Assembly (NCBI RefSeq): GCF_006861795.1
Contig: NZ_VDGH01000003.1
Span: forward strand, 124,001-188,000
Source: Psychrobacillus lasiicapitis
GTDB lineage: Bacteria; Bacillota; Bacilli; Bacillales_A; Planococcaceae
Reading direction: 5' to 3'
Length of the DNA stretch: 64,000 bases
The position numbers and the translations under genes were made by a program. Numbering within the stretch: position 1 is the stretch's first letter; the number at the start of each line of letters is the position of its first letter. Under the pieces are notes generated by a model. The model was not told the DNA's origin and ran no database searches. It was given only the letters and a program-made list of their open reading frames with translations. Positions 26,025 to 36,843 of this stretch are shown here, one piece after another.

Positions 26025-26672
26025 TTACTCGCTTTTACGATTGTTCCAATCCGCTAGAAACCCTTCAATCCCTTTGTCTGTTAAAGGATGGTTAAATAAT
26101 TGTTTTAAAACTTTAAATGGAGTTGTTGAAATATGCGCGCCATTTAACGCAGCATCTGTAATATGCTGTGGATGTCTAATAGAAGCCGCAATGATTTCAG
26201 TATCGATTTGATGGATTTCGAAGATTTGTGCAATTTTAGCGATTAACTCCATACCATCATGCCCAATATCATCTAAACGGCCTAAAAATGGAGATACATA
26301 CGTGGCACCAGCACGAGCTGCAAGCAATGCTTGGTTTGCGCTGAAAATTAGCGTTACGTTTGTTTTAATATTTTCTTTTGTGAATACCGCACAAGCTTTT
26401 AATCCTTCTGGTGTCATCGGTAGCTTCACTGTAATATTTGGTGCAATTGCAGCAAGCTCTCTACCTTCTTTAATCATTCCTTCTGCATCTAGTGCAATTA
26501 CTTCAGCACTAACTGAGCCATCCACAAGCGCTGTAATTTCACGAAGTCGATCATGAAAAGAAATGTTTTCTTTTGCAACTAGCGATGGGTTCGTTGTAAC
26601 ACCAGATAGAATTCCCCATGCGTGTGCTTCTTTTATTTCTTCAAAATTTGCTGTATCGATAAAAAATTTCAT
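26025..26672 (-). CDS. fsa: Fructose-6-phosphate aldolase / transaldolase-like protein
   Basis: 215 residues of the short transaldolase (TalC/FSA) family, called YwjH in B. subtilis. [25 protein letters not shown] and the Schiff-base lysine in NITVKLPMT are present. Whether it acts as a transaldolase or an aldolase cannot be decided from sequence. It sits between fba and murA2. Between it and fba is a GGAGAAG / CTTCTCC hairpin (26704-26733) without a T run. Confidence 0.9.
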   Translation of the reverse strand: MKFFIDTANFEEIKEAHAWGILSGVTTNPSLVAKENISFHDRLREITALVDGSVSAEVIALDAEGMIKEGRELAAIAPNITVKLPMTPEGLKACAVFTKENIKTNVTLIFSANQALLAARAGATYVSPFLGRLDDIGHDGMELIAKIAQIFEIHQIDTEIIAASIRHPQHITDAALNGAHISTTPFKVLKQLFNHPLTDKGIEGFLADWNNRKSE

Positions 26673-26758
26673 AGTAGTATTTCCTCCTCATGATGGACAA
26701 ATAGGAGAAGGTCCTTTTGATGAACACTTCTCCCTTATAGTAGTTTGTGTTGACTCGT

Positions 26759-27616
26759 TTACGCTTTGTTTGAGCTTCCAAATTCACGCATTTTGCCGAT
26801 TACAGTTGTTTTAATCGCATCGCGTGCTGGAGTCAAGTATTTACGTGGATCATATTGCGCTTCATTTTCCGCTAAGTATGCACGAATTGCTTTTGTCGCA
26901 GCAATTTGGTTTTCCGTGTTCACATTAATCTTCGCTGTTCCAAGTGAAATAGCGCGTGTGATATCATGTGTTGGGATTCCTGTTCCACCGTGCAATACTA
27001 ATGGAAGGTCTGCAAGCTGAGAAATTTCTTCCATTTCCTTGAATCCTAAATTTGGTTCTCCTTTGTATGGTCCGTGAACAGAACCTAACGCTGGAGCTAA
27101 ACAATCAATTGCAGTACGTTTTACAAGCTCTGCACATTCTGCTGGGTCTGCATAAATAACACCATCAGCTATTACATCGTCTTCTTGACCTCCAACTGTA
27201 CCAAGCTCTGCTTCTACAGAAACGTTGTGTGCATGTGCATAGTCTACCACTTTTGATGTAATTTCTACGTTCTCTTCAAAAGGATGATGAGATGCATCTA
27301 TCATAACGGATGTAAATCCTGCGTCAATTGCCGCTTTACATTTTTCAAAGCTAGAACCATGGTCTAAGTGAATAGCTACTGGTACTGTTGTTTGGTAGTC
27401 TTCCATTAATCCCTTTACCATATGCACTACTGTAGTAAAGCCACCCATATATTTTGCTGCACCTTCGGAAACGCCTAAAATAACTGGAGACTTTTCTTCT
27501 TCAGCAGCTTGTAATATAGCTTGTGTAAATTCTAAATTGTTTATATTGAATTGTCCTACTGCATAGCCTTCTTTTTTCCCTTTTTCCAGCATTTCTTTCA
27601 TCGATACTAAAGCCAT
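26759..27616 (-). CDS. fbaA: Class II fructose-1,6-bisphosphate aldolase
   Basis: Zinc-dependent cleavage of fructose-1,6-bisphosphate to DHAP and glyceraldehyde-3-phosphate. The 285 residues include [13 protein letters not shown] and [13 protein letters not shown], then [10 protein letters not shown] with a further zinc histidine. The spo0F-fba-fsa-murA2 order is that of Bacillus. Confidence 0.97.
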   Translation of the reverse strand: MALVSMKEMLEKGKKEGYAVGQFNINNLEFTQAILQAAEEEKSPVILGVSEGAAKYMGGFTTVVHMVKGLMEDYQTTVPVAIHLDHGSSFEKCKAAIDAGFTSVMIDASHHPFEENVEITSKVVDYAHAHNVSVEAELGTVGGQEDDVIADGVIYADPAECAELVKRTAIDCLAPALGSVHGPYKGEPNLGFKEMEEISQLADLPLVLHGGTGIPTHDITRAISLGTAKINVNTENQIAATKAIRAYLAENEAQYDPRKYLTPARDAIKTTVIGKMREFGSSNKA

Positions 27617-27682
27617 TTAAATGGGCCTCCTCTATTCACTATTTCATAATGTGTTTTTACCCTATATCCTTTTCATCATAAC

Positions 27683-27709
27683 AAAAAAAGGCGATGTTTT
27701 CCACTGCCT
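27683..27709 (-). terminator. Weak terminator after spo0F
   Basis: AGGCAGTG / CATCGCCT (two mismatches) followed by seven T on the minus strand, 15 bases past the spo0F stop and before fba. Confidence 0.5.
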
Positions 27710-27723
27710 GCTAGGAAAGCTCC

Positions 27724-28080
27724 TTATTTCAATAAATTAGTTACAGCATCTCGTACTTCAAATATATCAAAGGGCTTTGTGAAGTAGAGAGATGCTCCTA
27801 AATCCATCGCTTCTTGAATTAAGTTCAATTCCCCATAAGCAGTCATCATCATTACAGGTAGATTGGGCCATTTATCCTTCAGTTTTTTTAAGATTTGAAT
27901 TCCATCCATCCCCGGAATCTTCATATCTAATAGTACACCGTCAATTTCCTGCGCACTTGCAATTTCTAATGCTTCAAAACCATTTGCAGCTAAACTTACT
28001 TCGTATTGTACTTGTGAAAAAACTTCTTTCAAGAGCATTCGTATTCCGAGCTGATCGTCTACAATTAAAATGTGTTTCAT
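27724..28080 (-). CDS. spo0F: Sporulation phosphorelay response regulator Spo0F
   Basis: Single receiver domain (118 residues) with no output domain, as expected for Spo0F, which passes phosphate from the sporulation kinases to Spo0B. Acidic pocket IVDDQ, phospho-acceptor Asp52 in LLDMKIPGMDG, MMTAYGE and the conserved lysine in FTKPFD are present. I start at the ATG at 28080; a TTG three codons upstream is crowded against the GGGG ribosome site. A sigma-H promoter match lies upstream. Confidence 0.95.
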   Translation of the reverse strand: MKHILIVDDQLGIRMLLKEVFSQVQYEVSLAANGFEALEIASAQEIDGVLLDMKIPGMDGIQILKKLKDKWPNLPVMMMTAYGELNLIQEAMDLGASLYFTKPFDIFEVRDAVTNLLK

Positions 28081-28121
28081 GATGAACAAACCCCTTTTTT
28101 GAATTTCCCACTTTTATACTA

Positions 28122-28150
28122 CTATTCGATACATAGCTTGCTATTCCTCC
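28122..28150 (-). promoter_or_regulatory. Sigma-H promoter of spo0F
   Basis: GGAGGAATA (28150-28142), an 11-base spacer, then ATCGAATAG (28130-28122) match RNAGGAWWW-N11/12-RNNGAATWW at all positions but the last. Spo0F is known to be driven by sigma-H in B. subtilis. Confidence 0.75.
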
Positions 28151-28244
28151 TTTTTTCCTAATTATTTTTCAAATTCTCATTTGCTAGGCATAAAGGCGAC
28201 GTTTTTTTGACTTTCCGATATAATAACAAAGAGGTGAATAAAGA

Positions 28245-28760
28245 ATGAAAATGTTAACAACACAACTCACTGGACTTTTTCAGCGTATAGCAACTTCGGA
28301 GGAAGAGAACATAGAAGAAACTGCTCGACTATTGGCACAAGCCGCTGCAAGAGAAGGCAATATTTATTTTGCAGCGTTTGGAGAAATGACAAGTATTGCG
28401 GTAAATGCACAATTTGCTGCAGAGCCTTTCCCAAGCATGAAAGCTTGGACACCAACCGTTCAGCTTACTAGTGCAGACCGCGTTTGGATTATCGCCCGAT
28501 CTTCTGAAAATGAGGAAGTAATCTCTCTTGCCGAACGTCTAAGCGAGGAATTTATCCCATTTAGCGTACTTGCTGCAGAGCCTGCAAGCGAAGAAAATAA
28601 GCTAGCGGATCTTGCCTATACATATATTTCATTGAAGTTATCGAAAGGCCTACTACCTGCAGAAGATGGTTCCCGCATTGTTTTGCCATATGCACTAGCG
28701 GCGATGTTTGTGTACGAAGCAGTGAAGATGAAGCTGGATGAAATGCTATTAGGTGAATAA
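28245..28760 (+). CDS. ywjG: DUF2529 family protein YwjG
   Basis: 171-residue protein of unknown function, divergent from spo0F and convergent with pyrG. The sequence (GNIYFAAFGEMTSIAVNAQF, DRVWIIARSSENEEVISLA) looks like a sugar-isomerase (SIS)-like alpha/beta fold. GAGGTGAA precedes the ATG. A TATAAT box at about 28220 could be its -10 element. Its conserved place between spo0F and pyrG supports the name. Confidence 0.88.
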   Translation: MKMLTTQLTGLFQRIATSEEENIEETARLLAQAAAREGNIYFAAFGEMTSIAVNAQFAAEPFPSMKAWTPTVQLTSADRVWIIARSSENEEVISLAERLSEEFIPFSVLAAEPASEENKLADLAYTYISLKLSKGLLPAEDGSRIVLPYALAAMFVYEAVKMKLDEMLLGE

Positions 28761-28767
28761 TGATGGA

Positions 28768-28801
28768 GAGTGCCCAAAGACATTTCTTTGGGCACTTTTT
28801 T
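28768..28801 (+). terminator. Intrinsic terminator after ywjG
   Basis: AGTGCCCAAAGA / TCTTTGGGCACT with a 4-base loop, followed by TTTTTT on the plus strand. Confidence 0.93.
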
Positions 28802-29046
28802 GGCTTGGTTGCTCTCGTCGGGGATTTGGTTGCTTTCACTTACTATTTGGTTGCTCTCATGCTGATTTGGTGCTTTGACCACGGAGTTGGTTGCTCTTTG
28901 CCATTTATCTCCAATACAGCTTTTCTTTTATGCTATCTCAATCCAAGTCGGCTTATTACGAGAAGACTTGGTTGCTCTCATGCTCCATTTGGTTGCTTTC
29001 ACATACTATTTGGTTGCTCTCCCACACTATTTGGTTGCCCTTTGCC
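28802..29046 (+). repeat. Array of TTGGTTGC-core 21-bp repeats, locus 2
   Basis: About nine units. Eight contain TTGGTTGC followed by TCT, TTT or CCT and some 9 variable bases, at steps of 20-21 bp; one is reduced to TTTGGTGC. An unrelated 60-base stretch (about 28910-28967) splits the array. The last unit ends TTGGTTGCCCTTTGCC. The array fills the space between the facing terminators of ywjG and pyrG. Since 21 is a multiple of three it translates to WLLS-type repeats, which I do not consider coding. Confidence 0.8.
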
Positions 29047-29065
29047 TTTTTTTCCTTTATCCACA

Positions 29066-29098
29066 CTAAAAAAGCAGCTCGACGATGTCGAACTGCTT
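29066..29098 (-). terminator. Intrinsic terminator after pyrG
   Basis: AAGCAGTTCGAC / GTCGAGCTGCTT with a 3-base loop and a run of T on the minus strand, 9 bases past the pyrG stop. Confidence 0.92.
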
Positions 29099-29106
29099 GT
29101 TTTATA

Positions 29107-30714
<1,608 letters not shown>

Positions 30715-30742
30715 CTAGAATGTTAATTAGTTCTACAATAAC

Positions 30743-30781
30743 AAAAAAGCGCCCCGCCTGCTAATTTGGCAGGGGAGCGCT
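30743..30781 (-). promoter_or_regulatory. pyrG leader attenuator (terminator hairpin)
   Basis: AGCGCTCCCCTGC / GCAGGCGGGGCGCT followed by TTTTTT, about 40 bases ahead of pyrG. The ascending strand carries CUCCCC, the target for a poly-G tract added at the transcript 5' end when CTP is low, as established for B. subtilis pyrG; pairing there would prevent the terminator. Confidence 0.85.
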
Positions 30782-30816
30782 ATATGCACATGAGTAACGT
30801 CTCTTTAAAAAGAGCC

Positions 30817-30852
30817 CAATAGAATCTTATAGCGATTCTAAGAAGATGTCAA
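30817..30852 (-). promoter_or_regulatory. pyrG promoter with GGGCTC initiation region
   Basis: TTGACA (30852-30847), 17 bases, TAAGAT (30829-30824), 6 bases, then GGGCTC starting at 30817. GGGC at the start of the transcript is the slippage sequence needed for reiterative G addition. The -35 box begins 4 bases past the rpoE stop. Confidence 0.85.
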
Positions 30853-30855
30853 GAA

Positions 30856-31398
30856 TTATTCTTCGTCTTCCTCTTCTTCTTCATCTAATTCTTCGTCATC
30901 GATAATGTCAAAGTCTTCTTCGTCCTCATCGATTAGATCCTCTTCGATTTCTTCATCGATCTCTTCTTCAAAGTCAACTACTACATCGTCCTCATCGTCT
31001 TCTTCTTCATCTTCAATAAACTCATCGAATTCTTCCTCGAATACGATTTCATCTTCATCTAAATCTTCTAAATCTTCATCATCCACTGCTTTTGCTTTCT
31101 TTTTACGTACTTTAACAGTAGGAGCAGTTTCTTCTTCAATTTGTTCTACTGGGTACCATTCACGTAGTCCCCATTGGTTTTCAGCAATTGCTAAAAAGCG
31201 ACCGTCGATATTCATATCTGTGTAGAATTGTGGTTTACGAGCAGCCATTTCTTCATCCGTGAATCCATTTAATTTTTGTATTTCATCAAATAGATCTGTT
31301 AGTGTTAATGCATTTTTCTTATCTTCTAAAATCGCAAATCCTAAATCTATTAGCGATTCTTCTTGTAGTTGTGCTGTTGTCATTTCACGAAAATTCAA
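30856..31398 (-). CDS. rpoE: DNA-directed RNA polymerase delta subunit
   Basis: Gram-positive RNA polymerase accessory subunit that speeds enzyme recycling. A folded N-terminal HARE-type domain (about residues 1-90, ending GLREWYPVEQ) is followed by a long tail made almost wholly of Asp and Glu. About 180 residues fit the family. The start is uncertain: I take TTG at 31398 because AAAGGA is well spaced; GTG at 31407 and ATG at 31383 are alternatives. Confidence 0.93.
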   Translation of the reverse strand: MNFREMTTAQLQEESLIDLGFAILEDKKNALTLTDLFDEIQKLNGFTDEEMAARKPQFYTDMNIDGRFLAIAENQWGLREWYPVEQIEEETAPTVKVRKKKAKAVDDEDLEDLDEDEIVFEEEFDEFIEDEEEDDEDDVVVDFEEEIDEEIEEDLIDEDEEDFDIIDDEELDEEEEEDEE

Positions 31399-31470
31399 AT
31401 CGTGCACGTCCTTTCTATGTCCGTTTGCATACTTTCCATTATATACAAACCATTATGTTATATGCTACCG

Positions 31471-31629
31471 TCATTTATTCTTTTTGAAAAGAGAAAACTT
31501 TTCACCTGCCATTAAAAACAAATAAAAAGAGAGCAAGAGTAATGGAATAGATGCCAGTCTTCTATTATACAAAAAAATAGTAAGTAGTAGGAGTATAATA
31601 ATTAGCATTATTTGAATTGGTTTTTTCAC
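31471..31629 (-). CDS. Small hydrophobic protein of 52 residues, function unknown
   Basis: Frame from GTG at 31629 to TGA at 31471: starts MKKPIQIMLIIILLLLTIFL, then YNRRLASIPLLLLSFYLFL, and ends FKKNK. AGAGGAGA lies 8 bases before the GTG. Two hydrophobic segments with a basic turn and basic ends suggest a two-pass membrane peptide. It lies between icmF and rpoE on the same strand. No family is recognised. The good ribosome site and well-formed topology support it; the length is below common gene-calling cut-offs. Confidence 0.65.
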   Translation of the reverse strand: MKKPIQIMLIIILLLLTIFLYNRRLASIPLLLLSFYLFLMAGEKFSLFKKNK

Positions 31630-31670
31630 GCTTCTTCTCCTCTACTACATAATCTACTTACTTCATTATA

Positions 31671-31702
31671 CAAAAAAGTGTCCCGATAATACATCGAGAC
31701 AC
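31671..31702 (-). terminator. Intrinsic terminator after icmF
   Basis: GTGTCTCGAT / ATCGGGACAC (one G-U pair) with a 4-base loop and TTTTTT on the minus strand, 9 bases past the icmF stop. Confidence 0.9.
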
Positions 31703-31711
31703 TAATTCTTT

Positions 31712-34700
31712 TTACATATTTCTTCGGTACTGTCCGCCTACTTCGTATAGTGCGTTGGTGATTTGTCCTAAGCTTGCTTTTTGGACTGTGTACATCAGCT
31801 CTTCGAAAATGTTACCACCAGATACTGCTACTTGCTTTAGCTTGTTAAGCGCTAGGTTTGCTTCTTCTGCATGCTTTGTTTGGAATGTGCGAAGATTGGT
31901 GATTTGTGATTCTTTTTCTTCTGTTGTTGCACGGGCAATTTCCATATTATCGATGTCCTCAGCACTTGCTGGATTAGGATTTAAGTACGTATTAACCCCA
32001 ATAATAGGTAATTCACCTGTATGTTTTTTCATCTCGTAGTACATGGATTCTTCTTGGATTTTGCCTCGTTGATATTGCGTTTCCATTGCACCAAGTACGC
32101 CGCCGCGATCGTTAATACGGTCGAACTCTGCAAGTACAGCTTCTTCCACTATGTCTGTCAGTTCTTCGATAATGAAAGCACCTTGCAGTGGATTTTCGTT
32201 TTTCGATAGACCATGTTCTTTTGTAATAATCATTTGAATGGCCATTGCTCTTCGAACCGATTCCTCTGTTGGTGTGGTAATCGCTTCATCATACGCGTTT
32301 GTATGAAGTGAATTACAGTTGTCTTGCAATGCCATTAATGCTTGAAGTGTCGTGCGAATATCATTAAAATCGATTTCTTGTGCATGTAAGCTTCGACCAG
32401 ATGTTTGCACATGATATTTAAGTTTTTGACTTCGTTCATTCGCACCATATTTGTCACGCATTACGACTGCCCAAATTCGACGAGCGACCCGGCCAATTAC
32501 CGTATATTCAGGATCTAGGCCATTTGAGAAAAAGAACGATAGGTTTGGCGCAAAATCATCTATATGCATCCCGCGACTTAAATAGTACTCCACGTACGTG
32601 AAACCATTGGAAAGCGTGAATGCCAGCTGCGAAATTGGGTTGGCACCAGCTTCTGCGATATGATATCCAGAAATCGATACCGAATAATAATTACGAACCT
32701 TTTGGTCAATAAAATATTGTTGAATATCCCCCATCATACGAAGGGCAAATTCTGTGGAGAAAATGCAGGTATTTTGTCCTTGGTCTTCTTTTAAAATATC
32801 TGCTTGCACCGTTCCACGAACGACTTGCAATGTGTTTGTTTTTACTTCTGTGAATTCTTCTAAAGTCAAAGTGCGTCCTAGTTCTGCTTCTCGATTCTTC
32901 ACTTGCTGATCGATTGCCGTATTCATGAACATCGCTAAAATAATTGGAGCAGGGCCATTTATCGTCATCGATACAGATGTCGATGGTGCACATAAATCAA
33001 AGCCATCATATAGCTTTTTCATATCATCTAGCGTACAAACACTTACGCCTGATTCTCCCACTTTTCCGAAGATATCTGGACGGTGATCCGGATCTTCTCC
33101 ATACAAAGTTACAGAGTCAAATGCAGTAGACAATCGTTTAGCATCATCATCTTTTGATAAATAGTGGAAACGACGATTCGTACGTACTGGTGTACCTTCT
33201 CCCGCAAATTGACGTTTCGGGTCTTCTCCTTCTCGTTTGAAAGGGAAAACTCCAGCAGTATATGGGAACGATCCTGGTACATTTTCCTTATACACCCATC
33301 TTAAAATCTCTCCGTAATCAGCGAATTTCGGAAGGACTACTTTTGGTATTTTAAGTCCCGATAAGCTTTCAGTCCGAAGGATAGTACGAATTTCTTTATC
33401 GCGAACTTTTGTGACGAATTCATCTCCAGCATACGCCGCTTTTAAAGCGGCCCAGTTTTCTAGTATACGTTTGGATTCTGCCGTTAATTCGTCACGTACA
33501 CCGGAAGCAAGTGATTCTAGGGAACTTACTAGCGCGTCATCTGCTGCTTTTTCTTTTACCGCTTCAAGGGCACCTTCTAATTGAAATAGTCTTCGTGCAA
33601 AAGCTACTTGCTCTTCCGACTTTTTGTGATAACCACGAACTGCATCGGTAATTTCACGAAGATAGTAACGGCGCTCGTTTGGAATGATGACGTTTTGTTT
33701 TTGTGTTTTCACAAACTGCTCATAGGATGTCTCCCAGTCTGTACCCGCTTTATCATTTAATACCCCAATTAATGCTGCAAATAAAGAATTTGTTCCTTTA
33801 TCATTAAATTGGCTCGCTATCGTACCGTAAACTGGCATTGTATCTAAATCATCATGCCATAATTCACGGCTTCGTTGATATTGCTTTTGCACTTGGCGAA
33901 GCGCATCTTCGGAGCCTTTTCGTTCGAATTTATTGATGACGATTAAGTCTGCGTAGTCAATCATGTCGATTTTTTCAAGTTGAGACGGTGCACCGAACTC
34001 GCTTGTCATTACATACATCGAAACATCCGATACATTGGCAATTTCAGCGTCCCCTTGTCCAATACCACTCGTTTCCACAATGATTAAATCGAATCCCGCT
34101 GCTTTTACGACATCTAGCACATCCGAGATTGCACCGGATAATTCTGTACGAGATCCGCGTGTTGCTAAACTTCGCATAAATACTCGTTTATTGAAAATAG
34201 CATTCATGCGAATACGGTCTCCAAGTAACGCGCCACCTGTTTTTTGCTTTGTTGGATCAATAGAAAGGACCGCAATTTTTTTGTTTGGCAAATCATGAAG
34301 GAAACGGCGAATTAATTCGTCAGTTAGTGAACTTTTCCCTGCTCCCCCCGTCCCAGTAATACCGAGCACTGGTGTACCTTTTGTAATATTTTTCGCACGC
34401 TCAATCATCGCTTTTGCTTCGGCATCTCCTGTTTGGTGCGCTTCTTCAGCAACAGTGATTAAGTGGGCAAGCAATTCCGGTTTTTCCGTCGAAACAGCTT
34501 CCACTTCCAGGGTGGCACCTGTCGATTTAGTAGGTACATCACATGCTTCCAGTATTTTATTGATCATCCCTTGGAGACCTAATTTCCGACCATCTTCTGG
34601 TGAGAAAATACCGGATATGCCGTATTCTTGCAACTCTTTTATTTCTTTTGGGATGATTACTCCGCCGCCTCCACCAAATATTTGAATATGTGGTGCACCA

Positions 34701-34969
34701 CGTTCTACGAGTAAATCCTTCATATATTTAAAATACTCTACATGTCCTCCTTGGTAGGAAGATATCGCAATCCCTTGAACATCTTCTTGAATCGCAGCAT
34801 TCACGACTTCTTCTACGGAACGATTATGGCCTAAGTGAATGACCTCTGCCCCGCTCCCTTGTAAAATACGGCGCATAATATTAATCGATGCGTCATGCCC
34901 GTCAAAAAGACTTGATGCTGTGACAAAACGAATATGATTTTTTGGACGATATACTTCTACAGAAGACAT
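31712..34969 (-). CDS. icmF: Fused isobutyryl-CoA mutase IcmF
   Basis: Adenosylcobalamin enzyme that interconverts isobutyryl-CoA and n-butyryl-CoA. Order of domains in 1085 residues: B12-binding domain (about 1-140, with DGHDAS supplying the cobalt-ligand histidine and FGGGGGVI), MeaI-type G-protein chaperone (P-loop [12 protein letters not shown] near 205, NKFERKGS guanine motif), then the TIM-barrel substrate domain. The start at 34969 (MSSVEVYRP) has GGGGGAG upstream; the ATG nine codons earlier has none. It is the last gene behind a TetR regulator and acyl-CoA dehydrogenase genes. The B12 operon lies 8 kb away. Confidence 0.95.
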   Translation of the reverse strand: MSSVEVYRPKNHIRFVTASSLFDGHDASINIMRRILQGSGAEVIHLGHNRSVEEVVNAAIQEDVQGIAISSYQGGHVEYFKYMKDLLVERGAPHIQIFGGGGGVIIPKEIKELQEYGISGIFSPEDGRKLGLQGMINKILEACDVPTKSTGATLEVEAVSTEKPELLAHLITVAEEAHQTGDAEAKAMIERAKNITKGTPVLGITGTGGAGKSSLTDELIRRFLHDLPNKKIAVLSIDPTKQKTGGALLGDRIRMNAIFNKRVFMRSLATRGSRTELSGAISDVLDVVKAAGFDLIIVETSGIGQGDAEIANVSDVSMYVMTSEFGAPSQLEKIDMIDYADLIVINKFERKGSEDALRQVQKQYQRSRELWHDDLDTMPVYGTIASQFNDKGTNSLFAALIGVLNDKAGTDWETSYEQFVKTQKQNVIIPNERRYYLREITDAVRGYHKKSEEQVAFARRLFQLEGALEAVKEKAADDALVSSLESLASGVRDELTAESKRILENWAALKAAYAGDEFVTKVRDKEIRTILRTESLSGLKIPKVVLPKFADYGEILRWVYKENVPGSFPYTAGVFPFKREGEDPKRQFAGEGTPVRTNRRFHYLSKDDDAKRLSTAFDSVTLYGEDPDHRPDIFGKVGESGVSVCTLDDMKKLYDGFDLCAPSTSVSMTINGPAPIILAMFMNTAIDQQVKNREAELGRTLTLEEFTEVKTNTLQVVRGTVQADILKEDQGQNTCIFSTEFALRMMGDIQQYFIDQKVRNYYSVSISGYHIAEAGANPISQLAFTLSNGFTYVEYYLSRGMHIDDFAPNLSFFFSNGLDPEYTVIGRVARRIWAVVMRDKYGANERSQKLKYHVQTSGRSLHAQEIDFNDIRTTLQALMALQDNCNSLHTNAYDEAITTPTEESVRRAMAIQMIITKEHGLSKNENPLQGAFIIEELTDIVEEAVLAEFDRINDRGGVLGAMETQYQRGKIQEESMYYEMKKHTGELPIIGVNTYLNPNPASAEDIDNMEIARATTEEKESQITNLRTFQTKHAEEANLALNKLKQVAVSGGNIFEELMYTVQKASLGQITNALYEVGGQYRRNM

Positions 34970-34996
34970 GTTGCTCCCCCTTTGTTTAGTAACCAT

Positions 34997-35623
34997 TTAC
35001 TGTCCCATCCCCTTCAGTACATACTGTATTTGTAATTCAGTAAATTGTTCGAGCGAATATTCTTTGCCGAGCGCCCATCTTCTAAATGCCCACATTTGCC
35101 CTTGAACGACAAGTGTATGCGCATACAGATTGATTTGTGTATCTGTTAGCTCAAGTTCCCCTGCTTGTTGACAGCCAATCAGAATACTACGAAAAATTTC
35201 AACCATTTCCAACTCTTTGGTGAGTACGTATTGCAATGCACTTTTAGGTAAGGATTTTGTCTCTTGATACATCACGACGAATTCATCTTGCATATCATCA
35301 ATGACTCCATAATATTGACGTATCGCTGTTTTAAGTCCTTGCGTCGTGCCTTTTTGCAGCGGAATTTCCGATAGTTTGTTATTCACTTCGTTGTAAATAC
35401 TGTCGCAAACTAAATAGAGCAAATCTTCCTTTGTCCGAATGTACTCGTATAGTGTTCCGATACTAAAGCCGGCTTCTTTTGCAATTTCTCTTGTTGTCGT
35501 TCGGTGAAAGCCTTTTTGTTTGAATAACGTTACACCTGCACGGATCATTTGGTGGCGTCTTTTTTCGATGAGACTTTCATCTTTTATAGATGTCAGTACT
35601 TCATGCTTTTTTTCCATAGGCAT
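34997..35623 (-). CDS. TetR/AcrR-family regulator, probably FadR-like
   Basis: 208 residues: N-terminal helix-turn-helix (about 24-70, GFHRTTTREIAKEAGFSIGTLYEYIRTKEDLL) and a helical ligand domain. It is in the acyl-CoA degradation cluster, 3 bases behind an acyl-CoA dehydrogenase gene and 27 before icmF. TetR regulators in this setting usually bind long-chain acyl-CoA; two palindromes of the form TGAAYG-AG-CRTTCA in this cluster are its likely sites. The start may instead be the ATG at 35617. Confidence 0.85.
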   Translation of the reverse strand: MPMEKKHEVLTSIKDESLIEKRRHQMIRAGVTLFKQKGFHRTTTREIAKEAGFSIGTLYEYIRTKEDLLYLVCDSIYNEVNNKLSEIPLQKGTTQGLKTAIRQYYGVIDDMQDEFVVMYQETKSLPKSALQYVLTKELEMVEIFRSILIGCQQAGELELTDTQINLYAHTLVVQGQMWAFRRWALGKEYSLEQFTELQIQYVLKGMGQ

Positions 35624-35626
35624 CGA

Positions 35627-36766
35627 TCACTTCGTCAACATACGAGAAATAACAAGTCGTTGAATTTCTTGCGTTCCCTCGTATATTTGAGTAATTTTCG
35701 CATCGCGCATATAGCGCTCGACTGGATAATCCTTTGTATAGCCGTATCCACCGAAAACTTGCACAGCTTCTGTTGTTACTTTCATCGCTGTATCTCCAGC
35801 CATTAACTTTGCCATCGCGGATTCTTTTCCATAAGGAAGCCCATTCGATTCCAGCCATGCCGCTTGATACGTAAGAAGTCTTGATGCTTCTGTTGCTGTC
35901 GCCATATCCGCTAGTTTAAAGGATACCCCTTGGTTTGCAACGATTGGCTTACCAAATTGCACGCGCTCTTTTGCATATCCGACTGCTGCATCTAATGCGC
36001 CTTGTGCGATTCCAACTGCTTGAGCAGCAATCCCGTTTCGTCCACCATCTAAAGTTTTCATCGCGATGATAAAGCCTTCTCCCTCTTCCCCAAGAAGGTT
36101 TTCTTTTGGTATGCGGCAATTATCGAAAATAATTTCCGTTGTAGGTGAAGAACGAATGCCTAGTTTCTTTTCTTTTTTCCCTACCGAGAATCCTAGGAAA
36201 TCTGCTTCTACGATAAATGCGCTCGTTCCTTTATGCTTCGATTCTGGATCAGTTACCGCAAATACAACATAAATGTCTGCAATTCCACCATTGGTAATAA
36301 AGATTTTAGAGCCGTTTAGAACATAGTGGTCGCCATCTAGTTTAGCAGTCGTTTTCATGCCTCCAGCATCTGAACCAGAGCCAGCCTCTGTTAAACCATA
36401 ACCACCGATTTTAGTACCTTCTGCCATTGGACGAAGATACTTTTGCTTTTGCTCTTCATTGCCATATTTGAAGATCGGCCATCCTGCAAGTGAGGTATGG
36501 GCAGAAAGCGTGACACCAGTGGAAGCACAAACACGAGATAGCTCTTCGACAGCGATACAATAAGCAAGATAGTCAGAACCTATTCCGCCGTATTCTTCTG
36601 GCCAAGGGATACCCGTTAAGCCAAGCTCTGCCATTTTGTCGAAGATTTCACGGTCAAAACGTTCTTCTTCGTCACGCTCTGCCGCTGTTGGTGCTACTTC
36701 GTTTTCTGCAAAATCACGTACCATTTTACGAATCATTTCATGTTCTTCTGAAAGTTGAAAGTTCAT
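35627..36766 (-). CDS. acdA: Acyl-CoA dehydrogenase (AcdA-like)
   Basis: FAD enzyme for the first step of beta-oxidation; passes electrons to ETF. The 379-residue family signature [16 protein letters not shown] (FAD-binding) and the catalytic glutamate in [16 protein letters not shown] are present. In Bacillus acdA also lies near rpoE and fadF. Chain-length preference cannot be read from the sequence. Confidence 0.93.
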   Translation of the reverse strand: MNFQLSEEHEMIRKMVRDFAENEVAPTAAERDEEERFDREIFDKMAELGLTGIPWPEEYGGIGSDYLAYCIAVEELSRVCASTGVTLSAHTSLAGWPIFKYGNEEQKQKYLRPMAEGTKIGGYGLTEAGSGSDAGGMKTTAKLDGDHYVLNGSKIFITNGGIADIYVVFAVTDPESKHKGTSAFIVEADFLGFSVGKKEKKLGIRSSPTTEIIFDNCRIPKENLLGEEGEGFIIAMKTLDGGRNGIAAQAVGIAQGALDAAVGYAKERVQFGKPIVANQGVSFKLADMATATEASRLLTYQAAWLESNGLPYGKESAMAKLMAGDTAMKVTTEAVQVFGGYGYTKDYPVERYMRDAKITQIYEGTQEIQRLVISRMLTK

Positions 36767-36843
36767 TGTGTATCCCGCCCCTTTTTTGTATTCTCGCGTT
36801 CAATTGTGAGTTTGTCGCGTTTGACCATTTATTGGAAAGTATA

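Noticed and set aside
28802-29046. CRISPR array
   Set aside because: The conserved core is about 12 bases, the variable part about 9 bases, units are imperfect, and no cas genes are near.
30905-31225. Serine-rich plus-strand protein
   Set aside because: It is the antisense reading of the Asp/Glu codons of the rpoE tail.
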